NCBI GenBank assembly: GCA_947474485.1
Contig: CANJJP010000143.1
Location: forward strand, 1 to 5,387
Source of the DNA: Bacteroidota bacterium
GTDB lineage: Bacteria > Bacteroidota > Bacteroidia > B-17B0 > Aurantibacillaceae
DNA length: 5,387 nt
Direction of reading: 5' to 3'
Below are positions 1-5,387 of this stretch, piece after piece; position 1 is the stretch's first letter; every line of letters begins with the position of its first letter. The notes under the pieces were generated by a model. The model was not told the DNA's origin. It worked only from the letters and a program-made list of their open reading frames with translations, and did not search any database. The translations under genes and the position numbers were made by a program.

Positions 1-1068
1 AGGAACAAGATTTTCGACTGTTTTCATTGCTTCCATTAAACGAGCAAAACCTTTTTCTAATGCTTGCAATGCTTCGTTTGAAAAATCAAGCGTACTACTA
101 TAATGCGTTTGCAACATAAAAAACTTAACAGCCATTGCACTATAACCCTTTTCTAATAAAGGATGATTGCCTGAAAATAATTCATGCGGCAAAAAACTAT
201 TACCTAATGATTTACTCATTTTTTGTCCGTTAACAGTAAGCATGTTTGTATGTACCCAATAATTTGCTGGGCCTTTACCACACGATGCCATGTTTTGCGC
301 AATTTCATTTGTGTGATGTGTTGGAACTAAATCCATACCGCCACCATGTATATCAAACTGCTCTCCTAAGTATTTTCTGCTCATTGCCGAACACTCGATA
401 TGCCACCCTGGAAAGCCCATGCCCCAAGGTGAAGGCCATTGTTGCAAATGTTCAGGTTTGGCTTTAATCCAAAGGGCAAAATCCAATTTTCCTTTCTTCT
501 CATCTTGCCCGTCTAAATCTCTTGTATTGGTAAGAAGGTCATCTAAATTTCTTCCACTTAGTTGTCCGTAGTTATAAAGCTTATTTAATTTTTCTACATC
601 ACAATAAACAGTTCCGTTAAGCTCATAAGCATAACCGTTCTCAATAATTTTTTTTGCAATTTCGATTTGCTCAACTATATGCCCCGTTGCTGTTGGCTCA
701 ATGCTTGGAGGAGAAATATTAAACATCTTCATTACCTCACGAAAATCAACAGTATAATGCTGCACAATTTCCATTGGTTCTTTTTGCTCTAACTTAGCTC
801 GTTTCGAAATTTTATCTTCACCAACATCTCCATCACTTTCTAAATGCCCTGCATCCGTTATGTTACGCACGTAACGAACTTTGTATCCAAGAAAAGAAAG
901 GTAACGATACATTACATCAAACGACATAAACGTACGGCAATTGCCTAAATGCACATCGCTATATACGGTTGGTCCACACACATAAAAACCAACAAAAGGT
1001 GGGTTAAGTGGTTTAAATAATTCCTTTGTTTTAGTAAGGGTATTATAAATAAATAATTGATTTTCCAT
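1..1068 (-). CDS. cysS: Cysteinyl-tRNA synthetase, 3' end truncated by window edge
   Basis: This is a class I aminoacyl-tRNA synthetase that joins cysteine to tRNA-Cys in the cytoplasm using ATP. The visible 356 residues are open to the left edge with no stop; the family is usually about 460-500 residues, so the C-terminal tRNA-recognition part is missing. The ATP-binding HIGH-type motif reads HLGN (residues 40-43) and the KMSKS loop is intact (283-287, in GQKMSKSLGN). Zinc ligands expected from E. coli CysRS are present with the right spacing: C31 in YVCGPTVY, C226 in GWHIECSAMS, then H251 and E255 in HHTNE. The third residue of that last motif is T where HHENE or HHECE is usual. The start is the only Met near the conserved N-terminus (MENQLFIYNT), and no Shine-Dalgarno is present. 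It lies downstream of a terminator, so it is probably transcribed on its own. Identification is very secure. Confidence 0.97.
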   Translation of the reverse strand, partial: MENQLFIYNTLTKTKELFKPLNPPFVGFYVCGPTVYSDVHLGNCRTFMSFDVMYRYLSFLGYKVRYVRNITDAGHLESDGDVGEDKISKRAKLEQKEPMEIVQHYTVDFREVMKMFNISPPSIEPTATGHIVEQIEIAKKIIENGYAYELNGTVYCDVEKLNKLYNYGQLSGRNLDDLLTNTRDLDGQDEKKGKLDFALWIKAKPEHLQQWPSPWGMGFPGWHIECSAMSRKYLGEQFDIHGGGMDLVPTHHTNEIAQNMASCGKGPANYWVHTNMLTVNGQKMSKSLGNSFLPHELFSGNHPLLEKGYSAMAVKFFMLQTHYSSTLDFSNEALQALEKGFARLMEAMKTVENLVP

Positions 1069-1119
1069 AATATTAATCTAATTCAAAGTAACATAATTTT
1101 AGGGAGATATTAAAACAAA

Positions 1120-1143
1120 AAACGCCCCGTAATCGGGGCGTTT
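1120..1143 (-). terminator. Rho-independent terminator between the MORN-repeat gene and cysS
   Basis: A perfect 10-base inverted repeat (AAACGCCCCG / CGGGGCGTTT) closes a 4-base loop. It stands out as strongly GC-rich in AT-rich surroundings. Read on the minus strand, the stem runs directly into a T-rich tract (TTTTTTGTTTT), the classic intrinsic terminator shape. It begins 23 bases after the stop codon of the leftward MORN-repeat gene and so should end that transcript before cysS. On the plus strand the tract after the stem is only TTTATAAT, so termination in that direction would be weaker and there is no rightward gene to end. Confidence 0.9.
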
Positions 1144-1165
1144 ATAATATTTAACAGCGTTTAGA

Positions 1166-2077
1166 TTAATCTTCTATTTGAGCATCTCCTACGTATCCGC
1201 CGTTTTTGTAGATTTCAATTCTCTTTAAAATACCATTATCATCGTAAATGTAATTTTTTCCTTGCATTAAACGATTATCCTTAAAATCTCCATCTTTAGT
1301 TTTTTGACGGTTTTTATTATATAAAACATAATAACCATTTAAAATTGTAGGTAATTTTGCTGCTTTCTGATCTTGAACAACTTCATCCTTTTTAACTAAT
1401 ACCTTTTTCGAATTATCCACTATTTCGTTTTCGGCCTTAATTGGTTTTTTTGGTTCGTAGGTTTTAATGGATGCAACATCAACAGCTCCATTATTATAAT
1501 TTTTCTCAGCTTTTACTTCCCCGTTTTCATGATATTCCTTTATCAAACCTGCCTCTTTTCCTAAAACCCAACTACCTTCAATCATCACCTGCCCATTTTC
1601 ATAAAAATACTTCTGTTGTCCTTCACGCTTTCCAGCAGGATTATAGTTGAATTCCTGTTGAACTTGACCATTATCATAATATAGCTTGTAGTTTCCGACC
1701 CACTTATTTATTTTCCATGTTCCCTCTTCTGATACCTTTCCATTCTCATGGTACATTACAGCATAACCATCAGGGCGACCATTAGTAAATGTAATTTTGT
1801 TTTTCATGTTACCGTTACAATGGAACTCTTTCCAAATACCACCCTTTTTGTTATCAGCGTATTTTCCTAGTTCAACTTTTGAAGTAGGATTTTCTGCGTA
1901 ACATGTGTTTGGTTTACTTTTTCCGAAAACAATCCATAATCCTTGCTTTTTTCCTGTAACGTCGATTAGGTTTATAGTATCCTTTTTATTGATAGGATTA
2001 ATTTCGTATGACTGCGATTGTGCATAACCAAATCTTGCCACCACAAAAACTATAATTAAGTATATGTTCTTCATCAC
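1166..2077 (-). CDS. Exported MORN-variant repeat protein of unknown function
   Basis: This is a 303-residue protein with a likely Sec signal peptide: a short basic start (MMKN), a hydrophobic core (residues 5-13) and a probable cleavage site after FGYA (about residue 19). The mature protein is dominated by MORN-variant repeats (YwqK-like family), built on an aromatic-acidic-NG unit followed by a strand and a G-turn. The NG glycines fall at residues 89, 113, 137, 162 and 186, a spacing of 24-25. One more isolated unit (YDDNG) ends near residue 282. A lysine- and charge-rich linker (about 205-243) lacks repeats and separates the two repeat areas. Such proteins are common in Bacteroidota, where automated annotation often labels them YwqK-family antitoxin; no toxin gene is next to it, so I do not adopt that name. 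Location would be periplasm or outer surface. There is no type IX sorting domain or lipobox. Met2 could equally be the start. The family call is secure; the function is unknown. Confidence 0.88.
   Translation of the reverse strand: MMKNIYLIIVFVVARFGYAQSQSYEINPINKKDTINLIDVTGKKQGLWIVFGKSKPNTCYAENPTSKVELGKYADNKKGGIWKEFHCNGNMKNKITFTNGRPDGYAVMYHENGKVSEEGTWKINKWVGNYKLYYDNGQVQQEFNYNPAGKREGQQKYFYENGQVMIEGSWVLGKEAGLIKEYHENGEVKAEKNYNNGAVDVASIKTYEPKKPIKAENEIVDNSKKVLVKKDEVVQDQKAAKLPTILNGYYVLYNKNRQKTKDGDFKDNRLMQGKNYIYDDNGILKRIEIYKNGGYVGDAQIED
1487..1840 (-). repeat. Tandem MORN-variant repeat block inside the exported protein
   Basis: This block encodes residues 80-197 and contains five consecutive units with a 24-25 residue period (about 72-75 bases). 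The recurring core is HENG, YDNG, YENG or HENG, with a degenerate first copy, HCNG. At DNA level the repeat shows as recurring plus-strand strings of the form CCnTTnTCAT, near 1521, 1592, 1669 and 1740. The third positions have diverged, so the copies are old and kept at protein level rather than recently duplicated. Confidence 0.8.
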
Positions 2078-2136
2078 AAATAATATTAAGCTAATCTAAA
2101 CATATTATTTAACCTTTCCTTTAACTTTTAGCCAAA

Positions 2137-2153
2137 ATTCCAAAAAGTGGAAT
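2137..2153. repeat. Short inverted repeat in the tdh to MORN-gene gap
   Basis: ATTCCA and TGGAAT form a 6-base stem around a 5-base loop. On the minus strand it follows the tdh stop codon and is followed by only three Ts, then GGC, so it is at best a weak terminator for tdh. It also begins right at the transcription start predicted from the box at 2159-2166, so it could equally be the first element of the next gene's leader, or chance. Confidence 0.3.
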
Positions 2154-2158
2154 GAAGG

Positions 2159-2166
2159 CAAAGTTA
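2159..2166 (-). promoter_or_regulatory. Candidate -7 box for the MORN-repeat gene
   Basis: The minus strand reads TAACTTTG, an exact match to the Bacteroidota -7 consensus TAnnTTTG. It lies in the 129-base gap after tdh and would give a leader of about 75 bases. No TTG or TTTG is found at the expected -33 distance, so the call rests on one short box plus position. Read-through from tdh is the alternative. Confidence 0.33.
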
Positions 2167-2206
2167 TTCAACTTATACGCAGATATTAGTAGATTGTTTC
2201 AGTAGG

Positions 2207-3151
2207 TTACGATTTTATCTTCCTCAAATTCAACAACATATCCTTAATCATCTGATTTAAGTCGTAATCGGGTTTCCATCCCCAATCTTGGCTTGCAGAG
2301 AGGTCGTCGATACTTTGTGGCCAACTATCGGCAATATTTTGGCGAAAGTCGGATTTATACGTGATTTCGAAATTTGGAATGTGCTTTTTAATTTCAGCAG
2401 CAATTTCTTTCGGACTGAAACTAAAGCCAGCTAAGTTGTAGCTACTTCTAATTTTTACGTTTTCTGATGGCGCATGCATAATATCAACCGTTGCTTTTAT
2501 TGCGTCAGGCATATACATCATAGGAAGTGTGGTATCTTCAGATAAAAAACATTCGTAGTTTCCACTCTCTAAAGCATGATGAAAAATATGAACAGCATAA
2601 TCCGTAGTTCCCCCACCTGGAGCGGATTTCCATCCAATTAAACCAGGGTAACGCAAACTTCTAACATCAACATTATACTTATTAAAATAATATTCGCACC
2701 ATCTTTCTCCAGCTTGTTTACTAATACCATACACTGTACTCGGCTCCATTACTGTGTATTGCGGTGTATTTAGCTTAGGAGTTGTTGGTCCAAAAACAGC
2801 AATTGAACTTGGCCAATAAACTTTATCAATTATTTTTTCCTTCGCTAAGTTTAATATATTAAAAAGCCCATCCATATTAAGTTGCCAGCCAAACATTGGA
2901 TTCTTTTCGGCAGTAGCAGATAATAAAGCTGCTAATAAATAAACTTGATTAATTTGGTGTTTTTTAATCACATTATATAAAGCCTCTTTGTCAAGAATAT
3001 CAAGCTTTTCGTATGGATTATTTGCAAAAGCAGATGAACTATTTAAATCCGCAGCTATCACATTAGATGGGCCGTGAATTTGATTTAATCGCTCTAAAAG
3101 CTCAGTCCCTATTTGCCCTCCAGCACCAATTATTAATACTTTATCTGTCAT
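2207..3151 (-). CDS. tdh: L-threonine 3-dehydrogenase, extended SDR (epimerase-like) type
   Basis: This cytoplasmic enzyme oxidises L-threonine to 2-amino-3-ketobutyrate with NAD+, the first step of threonine breakdown to glycine and acetyl-CoA. At 314 residues it is full length for the short-chain (extended SDR) class known from Flavobacterium frigidimaris, archaea and animals, unrelated to the zinc-dependent E. coli Tdh. The Rossmann glycine motif GAGGQIG is at residues 9-15, with D35 ending strand 2 as expected for NAD over NADP. The catalytic triad is visible as S115/S116 in WPSSIAVFG and Y141/K145 in YGISK. The stretch SAPGGGTTDYAVHIF (176-190) is a hallmark of this dehydrogenase and separates it from sugar-nucleotide epimerases. 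The start fits the family N-terminus (MTDKVLIIGAGG). The usual pathway partner Kbl (2-amino-3-ketobutyrate CoA ligase) is not adjacent. It is transcribed away from trhO, probably from the box at 3239-3246. Confidence 0.93.
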   Translation of the reverse strand: MTDKVLIIGAGGQIGTELLERLNQIHGPSNVIAADLNSSSAFANNPYEKLDILDKEALYNVIKKHQINQVYLLAALLSATAEKNPMFGWQLNMDGLFNILNLAKEKIIDKVYWPSSIAVFGPTTPKLNTPQYTVMEPSTVYGISKQAGERWCEYYFNKYNVDVRSLRYPGLIGWKSAPGGGTTDYAVHIFHHALESGNYECFLSEDTTLPMMYMPDAIKATVDIMHAPSENVKIRSSYNLAGFSFSPKEIAAEIKKHIPNFEITYKSDFRQNIADSWPQSIDDLSASQDWGWKPDYDLNQMIKDMLLNLRKIKS

Positions 3152-3230
3152 ACTTTTTACTTAACATTTCAAGAAAACATGATTTTTGTCTCGTTTAGCT
3201 TGATTTAAGGGTTAATTTCAATAAACTATG

Positions 3231-3238
3231 TACCTTTG
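3231..3238 (+). promoter_or_regulatory. Candidate -7 box for trhO
   Basis: TACCTTTG is an exact match to TAnnTTTG and is followed by CA, a context often seen at Bacteroidota promoters. The predicted transcript would start near 3245 and carry a leader of roughly 120 bases before the trhO ATG. The -33 region (about 3205-3213, AAGGGTTA) has no clear TTG, so the upstream half is poor. It abuts the opposite-strand box at 3239-3246. Confidence 0.5.
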
Positions 3239-3268
3239 CAAACCTAAGCAAATTTTCGATTTGTTCAA
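3239..3268 (-). promoter_or_regulatory. Candidate promoter for tdh (-33 TTG, 19-base spacer, -7 TAGGTTTG)
   Basis: On the minus strand TTG (3268-3266) is followed by a 19-base spacer and TAGGTTTG (3246-3239), an exact -7 match with near-ideal spacing for the Bacteroidota primary sigma factor. The transcript would start near 3232, about 80 bases upstream of the tdh ATG. It is the best-formed promoter candidate in the window. It overlaps the start region of the plus-strand trhO promoter. Confidence 0.55.
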
Positions 3269-3366
3269 GTAGTGAATGCCCGATTAAAGGAAAATAATTC
3301 AACTATTCTACAAATAAAAAATGAGTTAGTAAATAGTATAACCTGCAATTATAACTGTTTTAAAAC
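3247..3366 (+). other. Predicted long 5' leader of trhO
   Basis: About 120 bases lie between the predicted trhO start site and its ATG. The stretch is AT-rich with no Shine-Dalgarno next to the ATG (GTTTTAAAAC precedes it) and no open frame longer than a few codons. A bulged hairpin can be drawn from AGTATAA (3335-3341) and TTATAACT (3349-3356) just before the start codon, but it is all weak pairs. I do not recognise a known riboswitch or leader-peptide pattern. Confidence 0.3.
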
Positions 3367-4437
3367 ATGTCACAATTAATTAACCGCGTCAACAAAGACG
3401 TTCTGAAACAACGATTACAAGAGGAAACCTTTAATCGAATTACCTTATCATTTTACCGATACGTAAAAATCTCTGAACCAAAACAAACCCGCGATGAACT
3501 CTACAAAATGTGGGCTGATTTAAATTGCTTTGGACGCATTTATTTAGCAGAAGAAGGAATAAATGCACAAATGAATGTGCCTGAAGATAATTGGGATAGT
3601 TTTGTTAAAGAGCTTAATAAGTTTGATTATTTTAAAGATGTACCATTTAAAATTGCTGTAGATGGAAATGGAAAATCGTTTTACAAATTGGTAGTAAAAA
3701 CGCGTGACCGCATTGTTGCTGATGGAATTAATGATCCAACATTTGATGCAAGTAACACAGGGAAATATTTAAATGCAAAAGAATTTAATGAGGCACTTAG
3801 CGACCCGAATACCATTGTAGTTGATATGCGTAACCATTACGAAAGTGAAGTAGGTAGATTTGAAAATGCATTTTGCCCTGATTCGGATACATTTCGAGAA
3901 GAGCTCCCACAAGTTATTGAACACTTAAAAGGTGCAGAAGAAAAAAAAGTATTGATGTATTGCACTGGAGGTATTCGTTGTGAGAAAGCCTCGGCTTATT
4001 TTAAACACAAGGGTTTTAAAGATGTGAATCATTTACATGGTGGTATTATACAATATGCTCAAGAAGTGAAAGAGCAAGGATTAGAAAGTAAATTTAAAGG
4101 TGTAAACTTTGTGTTTGATGAGCGTGAAGGTGAACGAATTACAAATGATATACTTTCTAAATGCCACCAATGCGAACAGCCATGCGATAGACACGTGAAT
4201 TGTAAAAACGATGATTGCCATTTATTATTTATACAATGCGAAGAGTGTGAGAAAAAAATGAACGGATGCTGCACCCCACAATGTGTTGAAATTGCTGCTA
4301 TGCCTATTGAGCAACAAAGAGAATTAAGAAAAGGAAGAATTAAAAATGGTCCTGAATGTCTATCTGTTTACAAAAGTCGATTAAGACCTAATTTATCAGA
4401 GATACTAAAAAATGGGGATTTTAAATTGAAATCATAA
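3367..4437 (+). CDS. trhO: tRNA uridine(34) hydroxylase TrhO (rhodanese-domain, YceA family)
   Basis: TrhO performs the oxygen-dependent hydroxylation of U34 in the anticodon of several tRNAs, giving 5-hydroxyuridine, the precursor of (m)cmo5U that widens wobble decoding. The 356-residue length matches the family (E. coli about 350). An N-terminal acylphosphatase-like domain spans roughly residues 25-120, with the family signature FGRIYLAEEGINAQMN (55-70). A rhodanese domain follows at about 130-235 with the active-site loop CTGGIRCEK, catalytic Cys199 and second Cys205. The C-terminal segment (266-306) is cysteine-rich (C266, C269, C273, C279, C284, C291, C294, C301, C302, C306), as usual in this family and suggestive of metal binding. 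The ATG sits behind an A-rich leader. The gene is divergent from tdh and 55 bases upstream of hmgA on the same strand, so co-transcription with hmgA is possible but not shown. Confidence 0.95.
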   Translation: MSQLINRVNKDVLKQRLQEETFNRITLSFYRYVKISEPKQTRDELYKMWADLNCFGRIYLAEEGINAQMNVPEDNWDSFVKELNKFDYFKDVPFKIAVDGNGKSFYKLVVKTRDRIVADGINDPTFDASNTGKYLNAKEFNEALSDPNTIVVDMRNHYESEVGRFENAFCPDSDTFREELPQVIEHLKGAEEKKVLMYCTGGIRCEKASAYFKHKGFKDVNHLHGGIIQYAQEVKEQGLESKFKGVNFVFDEREGERITNDILSKCHQCEQPCDRHVNCKNDDCHLLFIQCEECEKKMNGCCTPQCVEIAAMPIEQQRELRKGRIKNGPECLSVYKSRLRPNLSEILKNGDFKLKS

Positions 4438-4492
4438 TTAAAAAAATAGTATTTTTAAATCAGATATCTAACATCATAAATATAAAATTACA

Positions 4493-5387
4493 ATGCCGAT
4501 ATATCATAAAGTTGGGAAATTTCCTCAAAAGAGACATACGCAATTTGAAAAGCCAAACAATGGTGGAATATACTACGAACAATTATTTGGGACAGAAGGC
4601 TTCAATGGTTTTTCATCATTGTTGTATCAAGTTCATCGTCCAACACAAATAAAAGAAATTTTACGTTCGGAAAATGTTGCGCCCAATATTGCAATCGAAA
4701 AAAACATTAAGCCTCTTTTGTTAAAAGGATTTGATGTAAAACCTGAAGATGATTTTTTAGCAAGCAGAAAATACATGTTGGTAAACAACGATGTGTATAT
4801 TGGTTTAGCTGCGCCGCGTGAATCACAAACTGATTATTTTTACAAAAATGCAGATGCAGATGAAATGATTTTTGTGCACAGAGGAAAAGGTGTTTTAAAA
4901 ACATTTATGGGAAACATTCCTTTTGAGTATGGCGACTATCTTATCATACCACGTGGTATGATTTATCAAATGCATTTTGAAACAACAGATAATAAATTAT
5001 TTTTCTTAGAGTCATTTGCTCCTATTTACACACCAATGCGTTATAAAAATAGCAGCGGACAATTATTAGAACATTCACCTTTCTGTGAACGTGATTTTAA
5101 ATTACCTACTGAATTAGAAACTTACGATCAAAAGGGTGATTTCTTAATTAAGGTAAAAAAAGAAGATGTGCTGCATGATATTGTTTATGCTACTCATCCT
5201 TTTGATGTTGTTGGTTGGGATGGATATAATTTCCCTTGGGGATTTTCTATTCATAATTTTGAGCCAATAACAGGGCGTGTGCATCAACCGCCTCCAGTGC
5301 ATCAAACCTTTGAAACAAGTACGTTTGTTGTTTGTTCGTTTTGCCCACGTTTATATGACTATCATCCAAAGTCAATTCCAGCTCCAT
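4493..5387 (+). CDS. hmgA: Homogentisate 1,2-dioxygenase, 3' end truncated by window edge
   Basis: This non-heme iron cupin-fold enzyme opens the ring of homogentisate with O2 to give maleylacetoacetate, the central step of tyrosine and phenylalanine catabolism, in the cytoplasm. The window holds 298 codons plus one base, open to the right edge; bacterial family members are usually about 380-440 residues. Family features include an N-terminal region around YEQLFGTEGFNGFSSLLYQ (28-46), the central cupin segment DADEMIFVHRGKG (121-133) with GDYLIIPRGMIYQM (147-160), and GWDGYNFPWGF (241-251). H264 in GRVHQPPPVHQTF is my best counterpart of human catalytic His292, judged by eye. The sequence stops at DYHPKSIPAP, just before the segment expected to carry the iron ligands (human H335, E341, H371), so these cannot be checked. 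The ATG follows an A-rich leader (ATAAAATTACA) without a Shine-Dalgarno. Usual partners (4-hydroxyphenylpyruvate dioxygenase, fumarylacetoacetase) are not in view and may lie to the right. Confidence 0.94.
   Translation, partial: MPIYHKVGKFPQKRHTQFEKPNNGGIYYEQLFGTEGFNGFSSLLYQVHRPTQIKEILRSENVAPNIAIEKNIKPLLLKGFDVKPEDDFLASRKYMLVNNDVYIGLAAPRESQTDYFYKNADADEMIFVHRGKGVLKTFMGNIPFEYGDYLIIPRGMIYQMHFETTDNKLFFLESFAPIYTPMRYKNSSGQLLEHSPFCERDFKLPTELETYDQKGDFLIKVKKEDVLHDIVYATHPFDVVGWDGYNFPWGFSIHNFEPITGRVHQPPPVHQTFETSTFVVCSFCPRLYDYHPKSIPAP

Noticed and set aside
246..467. Plus-strand open frame of 73 codons
   Set aside because: It lies wholly within cysS on the opposite strand, has no family features, and the cysS reading explains the sequence fully.
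1084..1091. Possible -7 box for cysS on the minus strand (TTACTTTG)
   Set aside because: It mismatches the second base of TAnnTTTG. The nearest TTTG lies 24 bases upstream within the terminator tract, and the leader would be only about 9 bases. It is plausible but not supportable.
1166..2077. Reading the MORN-repeat gene as the antitoxin of a toxin-antitoxin pair
   Set aside because: No small toxin-like gene is adjacent, the protein has a signal peptide, and the family label is a database name rather than evidence of function here.
3152..3366. Small gene or tRNA in the tdh-trhO gap
   Set aside because: ATG-initiated frames here stop after a few codons (for example at 3277 and 3321), and no cloverleaf or CCA end is visible.
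4059..4274. Minus-strand open frame of 71 codons
   Set aside because: It is antisense to the conserved cysteine-rich end of trhO, and its composition (Ser, His, Cys, Phe) is what an antisense reading of that segment gives.
4450..4457. Possible -7 box for hmgA (TATTTTTA)
   Set aside because: It mismatches the important final G of TAnnTTTG and has no -33 partner, so it is too weak to call in an AT-rich gap.
4438..4458. Possible terminator between trhO and hmgA (TTAAAAA / TTTTTAA, 7-base loop)
   Set aside because: The stem is only A-T pairs and is followed by AATCAG rather than a T-run, so it is expected by chance in such AT-rich DNA.
4707..4904. Minus-strand open frame of 65 codons
   Set aside because: It is antisense to hmgA, with a low-complexity translation and no recognisable domain.

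Overview
The window looks like chromosomal DNA from a member of the Bacteroidota. It is AT-rich, the starts lack Shine-Dalgarno sequences and sit behind A-rich leaders, and the best promoter candidates match the Bacteroidota -7 box TAnnTTTG. The proteins are also typical of that phylum: an SDR-type threonine dehydrogenase, a secreted MORN-variant repeat protein, and a bacterial homogentisate dioxygenase. I cannot name a genus.

Layout: three genes run leftward. They are cysS (cysteinyl-tRNA synthetase, 3' end cut off by the left edge), a predicted exported MORN-repeat protein at 1166-2077, and an L-threonine 3-dehydrogenase at 2207-3151. A strong intrinsic terminator at 1120-1143 separates the MORN gene from cysS. 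Two genes run rightward from a shared 215-base divergent region: trhO (tRNA U34 hydroxylase, 3367-4437) and hmgA (homogentisate 1,2-dioxygenase, from 4493, cut off by the right edge). Both edge genes are open to the window boundary and contain no internal stop.

Two genes serve translation (cysS charges tRNA-Cys; trhO modifies the wobble base of tRNAs). Two serve amino-acid catabolism (threonine to 2-amino-3-ketobutyrate; the tyrosine/phenylalanine ring-opening step). The MORN protein is of unknown function and probably acts outside the cytoplasm. Nothing ties all five genes into one pathway. The arrangement reads as ordinary core genome, with no mobile element, CRISPR array, tRNA or rRNA seen.

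The most unusual structure is regulatory. In the tdh/trhO divergent region, two perfect TAnnTTTG boxes on opposite strands abut in a 16-base near-palindrome (3231-3246), so the two predicted promoters face each other and overlap. I found no convincing evidence of an undescribed multi-gene system here.
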